A stretch of 64,000 nt of DNA, from assembly GCF_005954645.2 (NCBI RefSeq), contig NZ_CP040695.2:1798001-1862000 (forward strand), given 5' to 3'. Shown here piece after piece: positions 1 to 7,452 of this stretch (its first letter is position 1; each line of letters opens with the position of its first letter). The notes under the pieces are model-generated. The model was not told the origin of the DNA, made no database searches, and saw nothing but the letters and a program-made list of their open reading frames with translations. Source of the DNA: Nocardioides sp. S-1144. Lineage in GTDB: Bacteria; Actinomycetota; Actinomycetes; Propionibacteriales; Nocardioidaceae. The translations under genes were made by a program, and so were the position numbers.

Positions 1-145
1 GAAGCCTCAGCGCCTCGTCGTGGAGCAGCCTGGCCTGCTCGCGGGTCAGCCAGCCGGGGATCTTGTCGGCCACCGCCCAGGCGTGCTCGAACTGCTCGTC
101 AGGCGCAGGGACGGGGACGACACGGGAACGACGCCTGGGGATCAC
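1..145 (-). CDS. Class I SAM-dependent methyltransferase, N-terminal fragment cut by window edge
   Basis: Reading the minus strand from a GTG at 145 gives 48 residues, open to the window edge. The protein begins VIPRRRSRVVPVPAPDEQF and continues HAWAVADKIPGWLTREQARL. The 'IPGWLT..QA.LL' segment just after a basic start is typical of a class of SAM methyltransferases (TylF/macrocin-like or related) found beside actinobacterial glycan genes. The SAM-binding motifs lie beyond the window, so the family call is tentative. A TAGCCT box seven bases upstream of the GTG supports this start. The flippase gene upstream on the same strand ends 35 bases before it, so both may serve the same surface-glycan pathway. 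Confidence 0.6.
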   Translation of the reverse strand, partial: MIPRRRSRVVPVPAPDEQFEHAWAVADKIPGWLTREQARLLHDEALRL

Positions 146-152
146 AGGCGGC

Positions 153-158
153 AGGCTA
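153..158 (-). promoter_or_regulatory. -10 box TAGCCT of a leaderless transcript (partial methyltransferase)
   Basis: TAGCCT on the minus strand is followed by 7 nt and then the GTG at 145. The arrangement matches the other start-proximal -10 boxes in this window. Confidence 0.5.
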
Positions 159-180
159 CCGGTCGGCGCGGCGGCCCGGT

Positions 181-1437
181 TCAGTCGAGCCGCGACGGGT
201 CGCCGGCCCGGTCGGGGCGGCTGACCTCGCGCAGCGCCAGGGCCGTCAGGACGACGACCAGGACGGCGTCGACGGCGCCGACGGCCGCCGCCAGCCCGGT
301 CAGGCTGCCGGCGAGCATGCCGGCGACCACGATGACGGCGACGCCGGCCCAGATCAGGTACGTCGAGCGGTGGCTCTGGCGTCCGAGCGCGGAGTAGACG
401 AGCAGCTGCAGGGTGGCGAGCAGGATGCCGAGCAGCGCGAAGAGCCACAACCGGGTCTCGACCTCGGCGTACTCGGCGCCGCCGACGAACACCAGGGCCA
501 CCGGGCTGAGGAGGTAGCCGCCGAGGGTGCACACGACGCCGGTGCCGGCCAGCACGAGCAGCCCGCGCACGAGCGCGGCGCGGCGCGAGGCGTGCGCCGA
601 CATCGACGGGAAGAGCACGACGATGACGAACTGGGGGAGGAACAGCACCGCCTTGGTGACGATCAGGCCGCCGGCGTAGAGCCCGGCGGTGTGCTCGTCG
701 AGGGTGCGGCGGGCGATGAGGATGTCGACGTTCTGGAGCACGAAGAACGCGAGCAGCACCACCGAGCTGGTGGCGATCTCGGCCAGCACCCGGCGGGCGG
801 GCGCGGCGTCGGCGTCGGGCTCGGTGCCCGCGCGGGGCCGGCGCAGCGCGACCGTGCCGACGGCGACCGGGGCGAGCAGGCCGACCAGGACGGCGAGCAT
901 CGCCGCGGTCGCCGTGGGGCTGACCGCGACGAACACGCAGCCCAGGACGAGCCGGGGGAGCCCCATGGCCAGGTAGAGCAGCCCGAGCGAGCGCCAGCGC
1001 CGCTCGCCCTGGAGGACGCCGGCCTGCCCGCCCATCACCGTGAGCGGGCCGGCCGCGAGGGCCACCAGGACGGCGGGCCAGAGGCTGTCGAGACGCAGCA
1101 GGTGCGCCACCAGCGGGGTGGCGGCCAGGGCGGCCAGGCTGATCACCAGCGCGACCCTGTAGGAGAGGCGCAGGATCGACCGCTCGACGGCCTGGGCGTG
1201 GTCGTCGTCGGCGGCGATGCGGCGGGCCGCGGTGGCCTGCAGCCCCAGCTGCGGCACCGACAGCACGAGCAGGAACGCCATCAGACCGGCCACCGCGCCG
1301 TACTCGGCCGGCCCGAGGAGACGGGCCGAGACGACCTGGAAGCCGTACGTCGCGACGTTCATCACCAGCATCGCGACCGCGATGCCGGCGCTGCCGCGCA
1401 GGCCGGTGCCACCGTCGGTGGTCGCGGGACTGGGCAC
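181..1437 (-). CDS. Polysaccharide/lipid-linked oligosaccharide flippase (Wzx/MATE-like)
   Basis: 418-residue, strongly hydrophobic protein with about twelve predicted membrane segments starting near residue 15. The opening segment (GIAVAMLVMNVATYGFQVVS followed by ARLLGPAEYGAVAGLMAFLL) is the classic N-terminus of polysaccharide-transport flippases: first helix, then 'R.LGP.EYG'. Such proteins move undecaprenyl-linked glycans across the membrane. The GTG start has no Shine-Dalgarno but sits 6 nt behind TAGGGT, so a leaderless mRNA is likely. It is divergent from a large membrane protein and precedes a methyltransferase on its own strand, fitting an envelope-glycan cluster. The substrate cannot be told from sequence. 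Confidence 0.85.
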   Translation of the reverse strand: MPSPATTDGGTGLRGSAGIAVAMLVMNVATYGFQVVSARLLGPAEYGAVAGLMAFLLVLSVPQLGLQATAARRIAADDDHAQAVERSILRLSYRVALVISLAALAATPLVAHLLRLDSLWPAVLVALAAGPLTVMGGQAGVLQGERRWRSLGLLYLAMGLPRLVLGCVFVAVSPTATAAMLAVLVGLLAPVAVGTVALRRPRAGTEPDADAAPARRVLAEIATSSVVLLAFFVLQNVDILIARRTLDEHTAGLYAGGLIVTKAVLFLPQFVIVVLFPSMSAHASRRAALVRGLLVLAGTGVVCTLGGYLLSPVALVFVGGAEYAEVETRLWLFALLGILLATLQLLVYSALGRQSHRSTYLIWAGVAVIVVAGMLAGSLTGLAAAVGAVDAVLVVVLTALALREVSRPDRAGDPSRLD

Positions 1438-1443
1438 CGGTGG

Positions 1444-1449
1444 ACCCTA
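1444..1449 (-). promoter_or_regulatory. -10 box TAGGGT, leaderless promoter of the flippase gene
   Basis: TAGGGT, a 6-nt spacer, then the GTG at 1437 on the minus strand. Confidence 0.6.
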
Positions 1450-1510
1450 GGCCATCGTGTCGTGCGCCACGCGCGCGCCACGGCACCGGACCCGTGGTTG
1501 GATCGCGCTC

Positions 1511-3388
1511 GTGGCCAGACACGTGCGGCGGGGGGCGCTGGTGCGCGACGTCCTGCCCCACGCCTGGTCGGTGGTGCTGGCGCTGCTCATGCTCGGTCCG
1601 GCGCTCGGCCGGGGGTTCGTGCTCACCTACGACATGGTGTGGGTCCCCGACCTCGTGCTGCGCGCGGACTTCCTCGGCCTCGCGAGCGGGCTGCCGCGCG
1701 CGGTGCCGAGCGACGCGGTGGTCGCCGTCCTCGACGAGGCCGTGCCCGGCGAGCTCCTGCAGAAGCTCGTGCTGCTCGCGGCCCTGGTCGGCGCCGGCAC
1801 CGGGGCCGCGCACCTGCTCGCGGGGCTGCCGCTGTCGGGCCGGCTCGTCGCCGTCAGCGTCTACCAGTGGAACCCGCTGGTGGTCGAGCGCCTCCTGATC
1901 GGGCACTGGCCGGTGCTGCTGGGCTACGCCGCCCTGCCGTGGATCGTCGTGGCGGCCCGGACCTGGCGGCGCACGGGGCGGCTCCCGGTGGTTCTGTGCG
2001 TCCTGCTCCCGGTGGCCTCGCTCAGCGCCAGCGCCGGGGTCGCGGCGGGCGTCGTCCTGGTGCTGGTCGCGGCGACCCGGCGGCCCGGGCACCTGGTGCG
2101 GGTGGTGGCGCTGGCCGCGGCCGCCAACGCCCCGTGGTTCGTCGCCGGGCTCCTGCACGCCGCGAACGCGACGACGGCGGGCAGCGGGGCGGAGGCCTTC
2201 GCGCTGGCCGACGAGGGCAGCGTCCCCGCCCCGGTCGCCGCGCTCACGCTGGGCGGCATCTGGAACTCCGAGGTCGTGCCCGACGCCCGCGCCGGCCTGC
2301 TCGGCTGGGTCGCCACCGTGGCGCTGCTGGTGCTGGCCGCGGCCGGTGCGCGGCGCTGGTGGCGCACCTCCGAGCGCCGGGACGCCGTGGCCCTCGTGGT
2401 GATGTGGGGCCTGGGCTTCGTGCTCGCCGTGTCGACGTGGGCGGCGCCGGACGCCGCGGGCTGGTTGTTCAGCACCGTGCCCGGGGCCGGCCTGTTCCGT
2501 GACGGCGCGCGCGTGCTGGTGCTCTGCGCACCCCTCCTGGTGGTGCTCGTCGCGCACGGCACCGAGCCCGCCCTGCGGGTGCTGGCGCCCGAGCCGGGCT
2601 CACGCGTGGTGTTCGCACCGGTGCTCGTGGTGCTGCCCGTCGTCCTCCTGCCCGGTGCCCTGCTGGGCGCCGGGGGGCGGCTCGGCGCCGTCTCCTTCCC
2701 GGAGTCCTACGAGGCGGCCCGGGCGGTGACCGGCCCCGGGGCTGCGGACGGGGCCGGCGACCTCGTGAGCCTGCCGCTGTCGAGCTACCGCCAGCCGTCG
2801 TGGAACGAGGACCGCAAGGTGCTCGACCCGGTGTGGCGCTACCTGCCCCGCAACTACGTGGCCAGCGACGAGCTGGTGGTCGGCGGGACGACGCTGCCGG
2901 GGGAGGACCCGCGCGTCGCCGACGTGCGTCGCGCCCTGGCGCAGGAGACGCCGGAGGAGCGGGCCACCGCACTGGCCGGGGAGGGGATCGGCGTGGTGGT
3001 CACCGACACGACCGCCGTCGGCGACGCCCCGGAGGTCGCGGGTCGCGTGCTCCTCGACGGCGACCTGCGGGTCGTGGCCCTCGACGAGCCCGCCGACCCG
3101 GTGCGACGCACCACGTGGGACGTCGGGATGGGGGCGGCCTGGGCCGCCTTCCTGGGCTGCCTGGCCACCGGACTCGTGCTGGTGGCCGCCCGCCGACGCG
3201 GTCCCCGCACACCGACCGTGGAAAATCCCGGTCGGGACGGCGCGCGGTGCTACGGTGAGCCTCCGACTAGGAGGGCATCACGTGGGAACCAGCAGCATTG
3301 TGACTCTGATCGCGACGATGGTCGTGGGCGGCGCCGTGGGCGCGGCCGGGATCGTGGGACTCGTCAGCAGCCAGACGGCCGCGCCTGA
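1511..3388 (+). CDS. Large polytopic membrane protein, possibly a GT-C-type glycosyltransferase
   Basis: About 625 residues with roughly a dozen hydrophobic segments through residue ~575. A distinctive segment near residues 90-150 reads VYQWNPLVVERLLIGHWPVL followed by LGYAALPW. 'YxWNPxVxERLxxGHW' recurs in uncharacterised actinobacterial membrane proteins beside flippases and glycosyltransferases, which may be GT-C fold enzymes; I cannot prove that. The frame is open from a GTG at 1457, but the GTG at 1511 is preferred: it has TTGGAT seven bases upstream and the preceding residues are Arg-rich. The last ~45 residues are hydrophilic and run about 107 nt into the downstream DUF2613 gene, so the C-terminus may be an unselected extension. 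Confidence 0.6.
   Translation: MARHVRRGALVRDVLPHAWSVVLALLMLGPALGRGFVLTYDMVWVPDLVLRADFLGLASGLPRAVPSDAVVAVLDEAVPGELLQKLVLLAALVGAGTGAAHLLAGLPLSGRLVAVSVYQWNPLVVERLLIGHWPVLLGYAALPWIVVAARTWRRTGRLPVVLCVLLPVASLSASAGVAAGVVLVLVAATRRPGHLVRVVALAAAANAPWFVAGLLHAANATTAGSGAEAFALADEGSVPAPVAALTLGGIWNSEVVPDARAGLLGWVATVALLVLAAAGARRWWRTSERRDAVALVVMWGLGFVLAVSTWAAPDAAGWLFSTVPGAGLFRDGARVLVLCAPLLVVLVAHGTEPALRVLAPEPGSRVVFAPVLVVLPVVLLPGALLGAGGRLGAVSFPESYEAARAVTGPGAADGAGDLVSLPLSSYRQPSWNEDRKVLDPVWRYLPRNYVASDELVVGGTTLPGEDPRVADVRRALAQETPEERATALAGEGIGVVVTDTTAVGDAPEVAGRVLLDGDLRVVALDEPADPVRRTTWDVGMGAAWAAFLGCLATGLVLVAARRRGPRTPTVENPGRDGARCYGEPPTRRASRGNQQHCDSDRDDGRGRRRGRGRDRGTRQQPDGRA
3251..3256 (+). promoter_or_regulatory. -10 box TACGGT for the DUF2613 gene
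   Basis: TACGGT lies about 25 nt upstream of the GTG at 3282 and a strong AGGAGGG ribosome site lies between them. The gene therefore has its own promoter inside the overlapping upstream frame. Confidence 0.45.
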
Positions 3389-3437
3389 CAAGTCGCCGGT
3401 CAGCGTGGAGAAGCCCGTCGTCGAGTACGGCGAGTAG
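3282..3437 (+). CDS. DUF2613-type small membrane protein
   Basis: 51 residues: a short N-terminus (VGTSSIVTLIATMVVGGAVG), one hydrophobic helix to about residue 30, then a hydrophilic tail ending VEKPVVEYGE. Size, the alanine/glycine-rich single helix and the tail match the DUF2613 family of actinobacterial membrane peptides, whose function is unknown. The start is fixed by AGGAGGG six bases before the GTG at 3282; a GTG at 3255 in the same frame lacks a ribosome site. It overlaps the 3' end of the upstream membrane-protein frame by 107 nt. Confidence 0.75.
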   Translation: MGTSSIVTLIATMVVGGAVGAAGIVGLVSSQTAAPDKSPVSVEKPVVEYGE

Positions 3438-3469
3438 CACCCGCTCCACCACCACTGGTCGTCCGACGC

Positions 3470-4627
3470 TCAGGCCCCCTCGTCGGGGTCCTGAGCGTCG
3501 ATTACGCGTCCCTCCAGGGCGGCGAGGACCACGACGCCGAACGACTCCTGTGCGTGCTCCCACGTGTAGGAGTGGCTCATCGCCAGCGCCGCCGTGCCGA
3601 GCCGGGCCCGCAGGTCGTGGTCGCGCACGAGCCGGTCGATGGCCGCGGTGAGCCCGTCCTGGTCGTCGACGAGGAGGCCGGTCACGTCGGCCCGCACCGA
3701 CTCGCGGGTGCCGCCGGCCGAGGAGTAGGCGACCGTCGGCGTCGCGTGCATCGCGGCCTCGCCGATGACCAGGCCCCAGCCCTCCTTGATCGAGGGCAGG
3801 GCGAGCAGCCAGGAGCGGGCGTACACCTCGTGCTTGGTGTGCTCCTCGACGTGGCCGTGGAAGGTCACCAGGTCGCGCCGCGCTCGGCGACGTACTCGTG
3901 GAGGTTCGCCTCCCAACCACCCGTTGCCGACCACCTCGAGGTGGATGCCGGGGTGCTCTGCGCGCAGCGCGACCACGGCGTCGACGGCGTGCTCGACCTG
4001 CTTGTGGGGCACGAGCCGCCCGACGACGGCGATCGTCGGCTCGGGCGCCTTGGTCTCGTCCACGCGGACGACGCGGTCGGTGCCGTTGTGCACGACCGCG
4101 ACCCGGCGCGGGTCGACGCCGAGCTCGGCGAGCTCCGCGCGGGTGGCCCGCGAGACCGCGACGTACTGGCAGCGTCGGTAGAGCCAGGGCGCGAAGCGCC
4201 GCTCGATCCACCACCCGACCCGGGCCATCAGGGGGCCGAACAGTACGCCCCACTGCTCGCGGTGCACGTGGTGCACGAGCACCACCACCGGCGCCCGCGT
4301 CACCAGGCGCGAGAAGAACGGGAGCCCGTTCTGCACGTCGACGACGAGGTCGACGCGGCCCAGGCGGCGGGTCGCCAGGGCGAGCATGCCGCGCAGGTAG
4401 ACGGTGATCTTCGAGCCCCGGCGCACGTAGTGGACGCCGTCGACGGTCTCGTCGGGCGGCGCGGCGGCGTGGGCCGCGCACAGGATGGTCACGCGGCACC
4501 CCAGCGCGGCCAGGCCGCCGGCGACCTTCTCCAGGTAGCGCTCGGCGCCACCGCCCTCGGGGTTGCGGGTGTCGCGCCAGCTGAGGAACACCACGTGCTT
4601 GCCGGCGAGGTCGTCGAGCGGGTGCAT
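3470..4627 (-). CDS. Glycosyltransferase family 4 with a compensated double frameshift
   Basis: 385-residue GT-B enzyme, probably a cytoplasmic transferase of a nucleotide-sugar to a lipid-linked glycan. Visible motifs: N-terminal HVVFLSWRDTRNPEGGGAER; 'VAVSRATRAEL' mid-protein; 'VVGRLVPHKQVE' opening the C-terminal domain; and 'PSIKEGWGLVIGEA', the GT4 donor-binding E..G..E region. ATG 4627 is chosen because TACGGT lies six bases upstream; an upstream GTG in the same frame sits inside the promoter. Residues ~238-251 (GGEPPRVRRRARR) do not fit the family, but shifting the frame between about 3874 and 3916 restores WEANLHEYVAERGA. This implies one inserted and one lost base. Confidence 0.9.
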   Translation of the reverse strand: MHPLDDLAGKHVVFLSWRDTRNPEGGGAERYLEKVAGGLAALGCRVTILCAAHAAAPPDETVDGVHYVRRGSKITVYLRGMLALATRRLGRVDLVVDVQNGLPFFSRLVTRAPVVVLVHHVHREQWGVLFGPLMARVGWWIERRFAPWLYRRCQYVAVSRATRAELAELGVDPRRVAVVHNGTDRVVRVDETKAPEPTIAVVGRLVPHKQVEHAVDAVVALRAEHPGIHLEVVGNGWLGGEPPRVRRRARRDLVTFHGHVEEHTKHEVYARSWLLALPSIKEGWGLVIGEAAMHATPTVAYSSAGGTRESVRADVTGLLVDDQDGLTAAIDRLVRDHDLRARLGTAALAMSHSYTWEHAQESFGVVVLAALEGRVIDAQDPDEGA

Positions 4628-4633
4628 CCGCGA

Positions 4634-4639
4634 ACCGTA
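4634..4639 (-). promoter_or_regulatory. -10 box TACGGT, leaderless promoter of the GT4 gene
   Basis: TACGGT, 6-nt spacer, ATG at 4627. Back-to-back with the forward box at 4653. Confidence 0.6.
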
Positions 4640-4652
4640 GGGCATCACCACC

Positions 4653-4658
4653 TAGTCT
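4653..4658 (+). promoter_or_regulatory. -10 box TAGTCT, leaderless promoter of the methyltransferase gene
   Basis: TAGTCT, 7-nt spacer, GTG at 4666. The two divergent start codons are only 38 nt apart, so the -35 regions must overlap. Confidence 0.6.
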
Positions 4659-4665
4659 TCGCGGC

Positions 4666-5424
4666 GTGAGCTGGATCCCCGGGCGCGCCACGTCGCCGAC
4701 GAGACGTCGCTCCACCCTGCGCCGCTCGGTGGCGCTGCTGCGCGCGTTCCGCCACGAGCAGCCCGACCCGCCGCGGTTCTACACCGCGCTGGCCCGCGAC
4801 TCGGTGGAGCAGCTCAGCGGCTACGCCGACCTCGACGGCGCCCTGCTGCTCGACGTCGGCGGGGGACCGGGCTACTTCCGCGACGCCTTCACCGCGGCCG
4901 GGGCCCGCTACGTCGCCCTCGACGCCGACGTCGGCGAGCTCTCCGGGCTCGGCGAGATGCCACCCGGCACGGTGCTCGGCAGCGGGATGGCGCTGCCGTT
5001 CCGCGACGCGAGCCTCGACGTGTGCTACTCCTCCAACGTCCTGGAGCACGTCAGCGACCCGTGGCTGATGGCCGAGGAGATGCTGCGGGTGACGCGGCCG
5101 GGCGGCACGGTGTTCCTCAGCTACACCGTCTGGTTCGGCCCGTGGGGCGGGCACGAGACGGCGCCCTGGCACTACCTCGGTGGGCGCCGGGCGCGCGCCC
5201 GCTACCGGCGCAAGCACGGCCGGGAGCCGAAGAACAGGTACGGCGAGTCGCTGTTCAAGGTCACCGTGGCCGAGGCCCTCGAGTGGTCGCGCCGCCAGGA
5301 CCTCGCCGACGTCGTCGAGGTGCTCCCGCGCTACAACCCGGCCTGGTCGTGGTGGCTGCTGCGGGTGCCGGTGGTGCGCGAGCTGGCCACCTGGAACCTG
5401 GCTCTCGTGCTCCGTCGGAGGTAG
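4666..5424 (+). CDS. Class I SAM-dependent methyltransferase (Methyltransf_11 type)
   Basis: 252 residues. Motif I is LLLDVGGGPGYFRDAF (about residues 60-75), the acidic end of strand 2 is 'YVALDAD', and motif IV/post-I is 'ALPFRDASLDVCYSSNVLEH' followed by a 'RVTRPGGTVFLSY' turn. It is a typical Rossmann methyltransferase acting on a small molecule or a glycan carrier. The gene is divergent from the GT4 gene with only leaderless promoters between them, so a role in the same glycan pathway is likely but inferred. The start GTG has no ribosome site. Confidence 0.85.
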   Translation: MSWIPGRATSPTRRRSTLRRSVALLRAFRHEQPDPPRFYTALARDSVEQLSGYADLDGALLLDVGGGPGYFRDAFTAAGARYVALDADVGELSGLGEMPPGTVLGSGMALPFRDASLDVCYSSNVLEHVSDPWLMAEEMLRVTRPGGTVFLSYTVWFGPWGGHETAPWHYLGGRRARARYRRKHGREPKNRYGESLFKVTVAEALEWSRRQDLADVVEVLPRYNPAWSWWLLRVPVVRELATWNLALVLRRR

Positions 5425-5471
5425 ACCGGCGCGGCATCCCCGGTTCCATGTACTTGCCGGTAGGGATGCGT

Positions 5472-5477
5472 TACGGT
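5472..5477 (+). promoter_or_regulatory. -10 box TACGGT upstream of the DUF3068-MoxR-DUF58-TGase run
   Basis: TACGGT lies 36 nt before the GTG at 5514. A GAGGAG ribosome site at 5501-5506 shows this transcript has a normal leader, unlike most genes here. Confidence 0.45.
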
Positions 5478-5513
5478 TCGGCGACATTCGTGTGACGCGT
5501 GAGGAGACATTAG

Positions 5514-6455
5514 GTGCGCACCATCCTTGGTCGAGTGCTGATCGCACTCGGCGGGTTCCTGCTCGTGGCCGGTCTGGTGGCCCTCGTCTGGGCCCCCGGC
5601 GTGGTGAAGAAGACCCCGGTCGACGTGGACTCGGTGACCCACCTCTCCGGCGAGGGCGGCCGGGTCGACACCGCCACCGGCCAGATCACGGTCGGACCGG
5701 TCGTCGCCTCCAGCATCACCAAGGTCGACACCGACGCCTCCGACGACGACGTCGCGGTCTTCGTCAGCACCTCCTGCCTGATGAAGGACGAGGGCGACGT
5801 GCCCGACTGCCTCGACGGCGACGACGACCGCCTCCTCTCCGCCAGCACCAGCCTGTTCGCCACCGACCGCGACACCGCGCTGTCGGTCGACAACGGCAGC
5901 TACCTGCCCGAGGGCAGCCCGCAGCCGCGCGGCCTGCAGAACAAGTGGCCCTTCGACGCCGAGAAGAAGGACTACGAGTACTGGGACGGCACCGCCGGTG
6001 TCTCGGTCACGGCCGCCTACGACCGCGAGCAGGACATCCTGGGGCTCAAGACCTACGTCTACCGCGTGGTCGTCGAGGACGCCCCGATCGAGGTCGCCGA
6101 GGGCGTCGAGGGCACCTACAGCAGCACCAAGGAGATCTACGTCGACCCGGTGACCGGCGCGATCATCCACCAGACCGACGACCAGGAGCGCTACATCGGC
6201 TCGGGCGCCGAGGCCACCCAGGCCCTCGAGCTGCAGCTGGCCTTCACCGAGGACCAGCAGCAGACCAACGTCGACGACGCCGAGAGCAACGCGACGTCGC
6301 TGGCCCTGGTGACCAAGTGGATCCCGATCATCGGCCTGGTCGGCGGGCTCCTGGCCCTGGTCGCCGGCATCCTGCTCGTCCTGCGCGAGGGGCGCCGCAC
6401 CGACCACGCCGTCGCCGACGACGTCTACGCCGACAAGACGACCACGGACGCCTGA
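5514..6455 (+). CDS. DUF3068 (PorA-family) membrane-anchored protein
   Basis: 313 residues with one N-terminal membrane segment (about residues 8-28, VLIALGGFLLVAGLVALVWA) and a second near the C-terminus (about 265-290, IPIIGLVGGLLALVAGILLV), enclosing a ~230-residue acidic extracytoplasmic domain with a single Cys pair. This is the DUF3068 architecture, which some databases call 'porin PorA family'; no channel activity is shown by the sequence. The GTG start has a GAGGAG site eight bases upstream. It begins a co-directional run whose next members are MoxR, DUF58 and a transglutaminase-like protein. Confidence 0.85.
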   Translation: MRTILGRVLIALGGFLLVAGLVALVWAPGVVKKTPVDVDSVTHLSGEGGRVDTATGQITVGPVVASSITKVDTDASDDDVAVFVSTSCLMKDEGDVPDCLDGDDDRLLSASTSLFATDRDTALSVDNGSYLPEGSPQPRGLQNKWPFDAEKKDYEYWDGTAGVSVTAAYDREQDILGLKTYVYRVVVEDAPIEVAEGVEGTYSSTKEIYVDPVTGAIIHQTDDQERYIGSGAEATQALELQLAFTEDQQQTNVDDAESNATSLALVTKWIPIIGLVGGLLALVAGILLVLREGRRTDHAVADDVYADKTTTDA

Positions 6456-6486
6456 GCCCGGCTCCTGTCCGGGAGGGAGCTCCACG

Positions 6487-7452
6487 GTGACACTCAGCCC
6501 TGACCAGGCGTCGCGGTTCCAGCGCGTCTTCACCGACGTCGTCGACAACATGGGGCTGGCGCTGCTCGGCAAGGACCGGGTGGTCCGCCTCGCGGTGACC
6601 TGCCTGCTCGCCGAGGGCCACCTGCTCCTCGAGGACCTCCCGGGCACCGGGAAGACCATGCTGGCCCGCGCCCTGGCCAACTCCGTCGAGGGCAGCCACG
6701 CGCGGATCCAGTTCACCCCCGACCTGCTCCCGACCGACGTCACCGGGGTGACGGTCTACGACCAGCACAAGGGCACCTTCTCCTTTCACGAGGGGCCGAT
6801 CTTCCACGACATCGTGCTCGCCGACGAGATCAACCGGGCCTCCCCGAAGACGCAGTCGGCCCTGCTCGAGGTGATGGAGGAGGGTCACGTCACCGTCGAC
6901 GGCACCACCCACGACGTGCCCCGGCCGTTCATGGTGATCGCCACGCAGAACCCGATCGAGCAGGCCGGCACCTACCAGCTGCCCGAGGCCCAGCTCGACC
7001 GCTTCCTCATGAAGACCTCCGTGGGCCACCCCGGCGCCGAGGCGACCGAGCAGCTGCTCATGGACGCCGGGGTCCGCGACCGCGCGAGCCTGGTGAAGCC
7101 GGTCCTCAGCCGCGCCGACGTCGCCGACCTGGCCGCCGCGGCGGCCGAGGTGCACGTCGACCGGTCGCTGATCCGCTACGTCCGCGAGCTCGCCGAGGCC
7201 TCCCGCGAGGCCGACCAGGTCAAGCTCGGGCTCTCCGCGCGCGGCTGCCTGGCCCTCATCCGGGTGACCAAGGTCTGGGCCGCCGCCGCCGGCCGGACCG
7301 CCGTCGTCCCCCAGGACATCCACGACCTGGCGCACCCCGTGCTCTGCCACCGGGTCCTCCTCGACGCGCACGCCCAGTACGGCGGCGTCCACGTCGACGC
7401 CGTCATCGACCGGCTCCTGCGCGACGTGCCGCCGCCTCGCGACCGTGCGTGA
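6487..7452 (+). CDS. MoxR-family AAA+ ATPase
   Basis: 321 residues. Walker A 'LPGTGKT' at about residues 51-57, Walker B 'IVLADEINRA' near 109-118, sensor 1 'VIATQNPIEQAGTYQLPEAQ' and an arginine-rich sensor-2 helix. MoxR ATPases act as chaperones assembling or activating partner proteins, commonly VWA or DUF58 proteins encoded next door, as here. A GGGAGG ribosome site stands about ten bases before the GTG start. The stop overlaps the start of the DUF58 gene, indicating translational coupling. Confidence 0.95.
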   Translation: MTLSPDQASRFQRVFTDVVDNMGLALLGKDRVVRLAVTCLLAEGHLLLEDLPGTGKTMLARALANSVEGSHARIQFTPDLLPTDVTGVTVYDQHKGTFSFHEGPIFHDIVLADEINRASPKTQSALLEVMEEGHVTVDGTTHDVPRPFMVIATQNPIEQAGTYQLPEAQLDRFLMKTSVGHPGAEATEQLLMDAGVRDRASLVKPVLSRADVADLAAAAAEVHVDRSLIRYVRELAEASREADQVKLGLSARGCLALIRVTKVWAAAAGRTAVVPQDIHDLAHPVLCHRVLLDAHAQYGGVHVDAVIDRLLRDVPPPRDRA

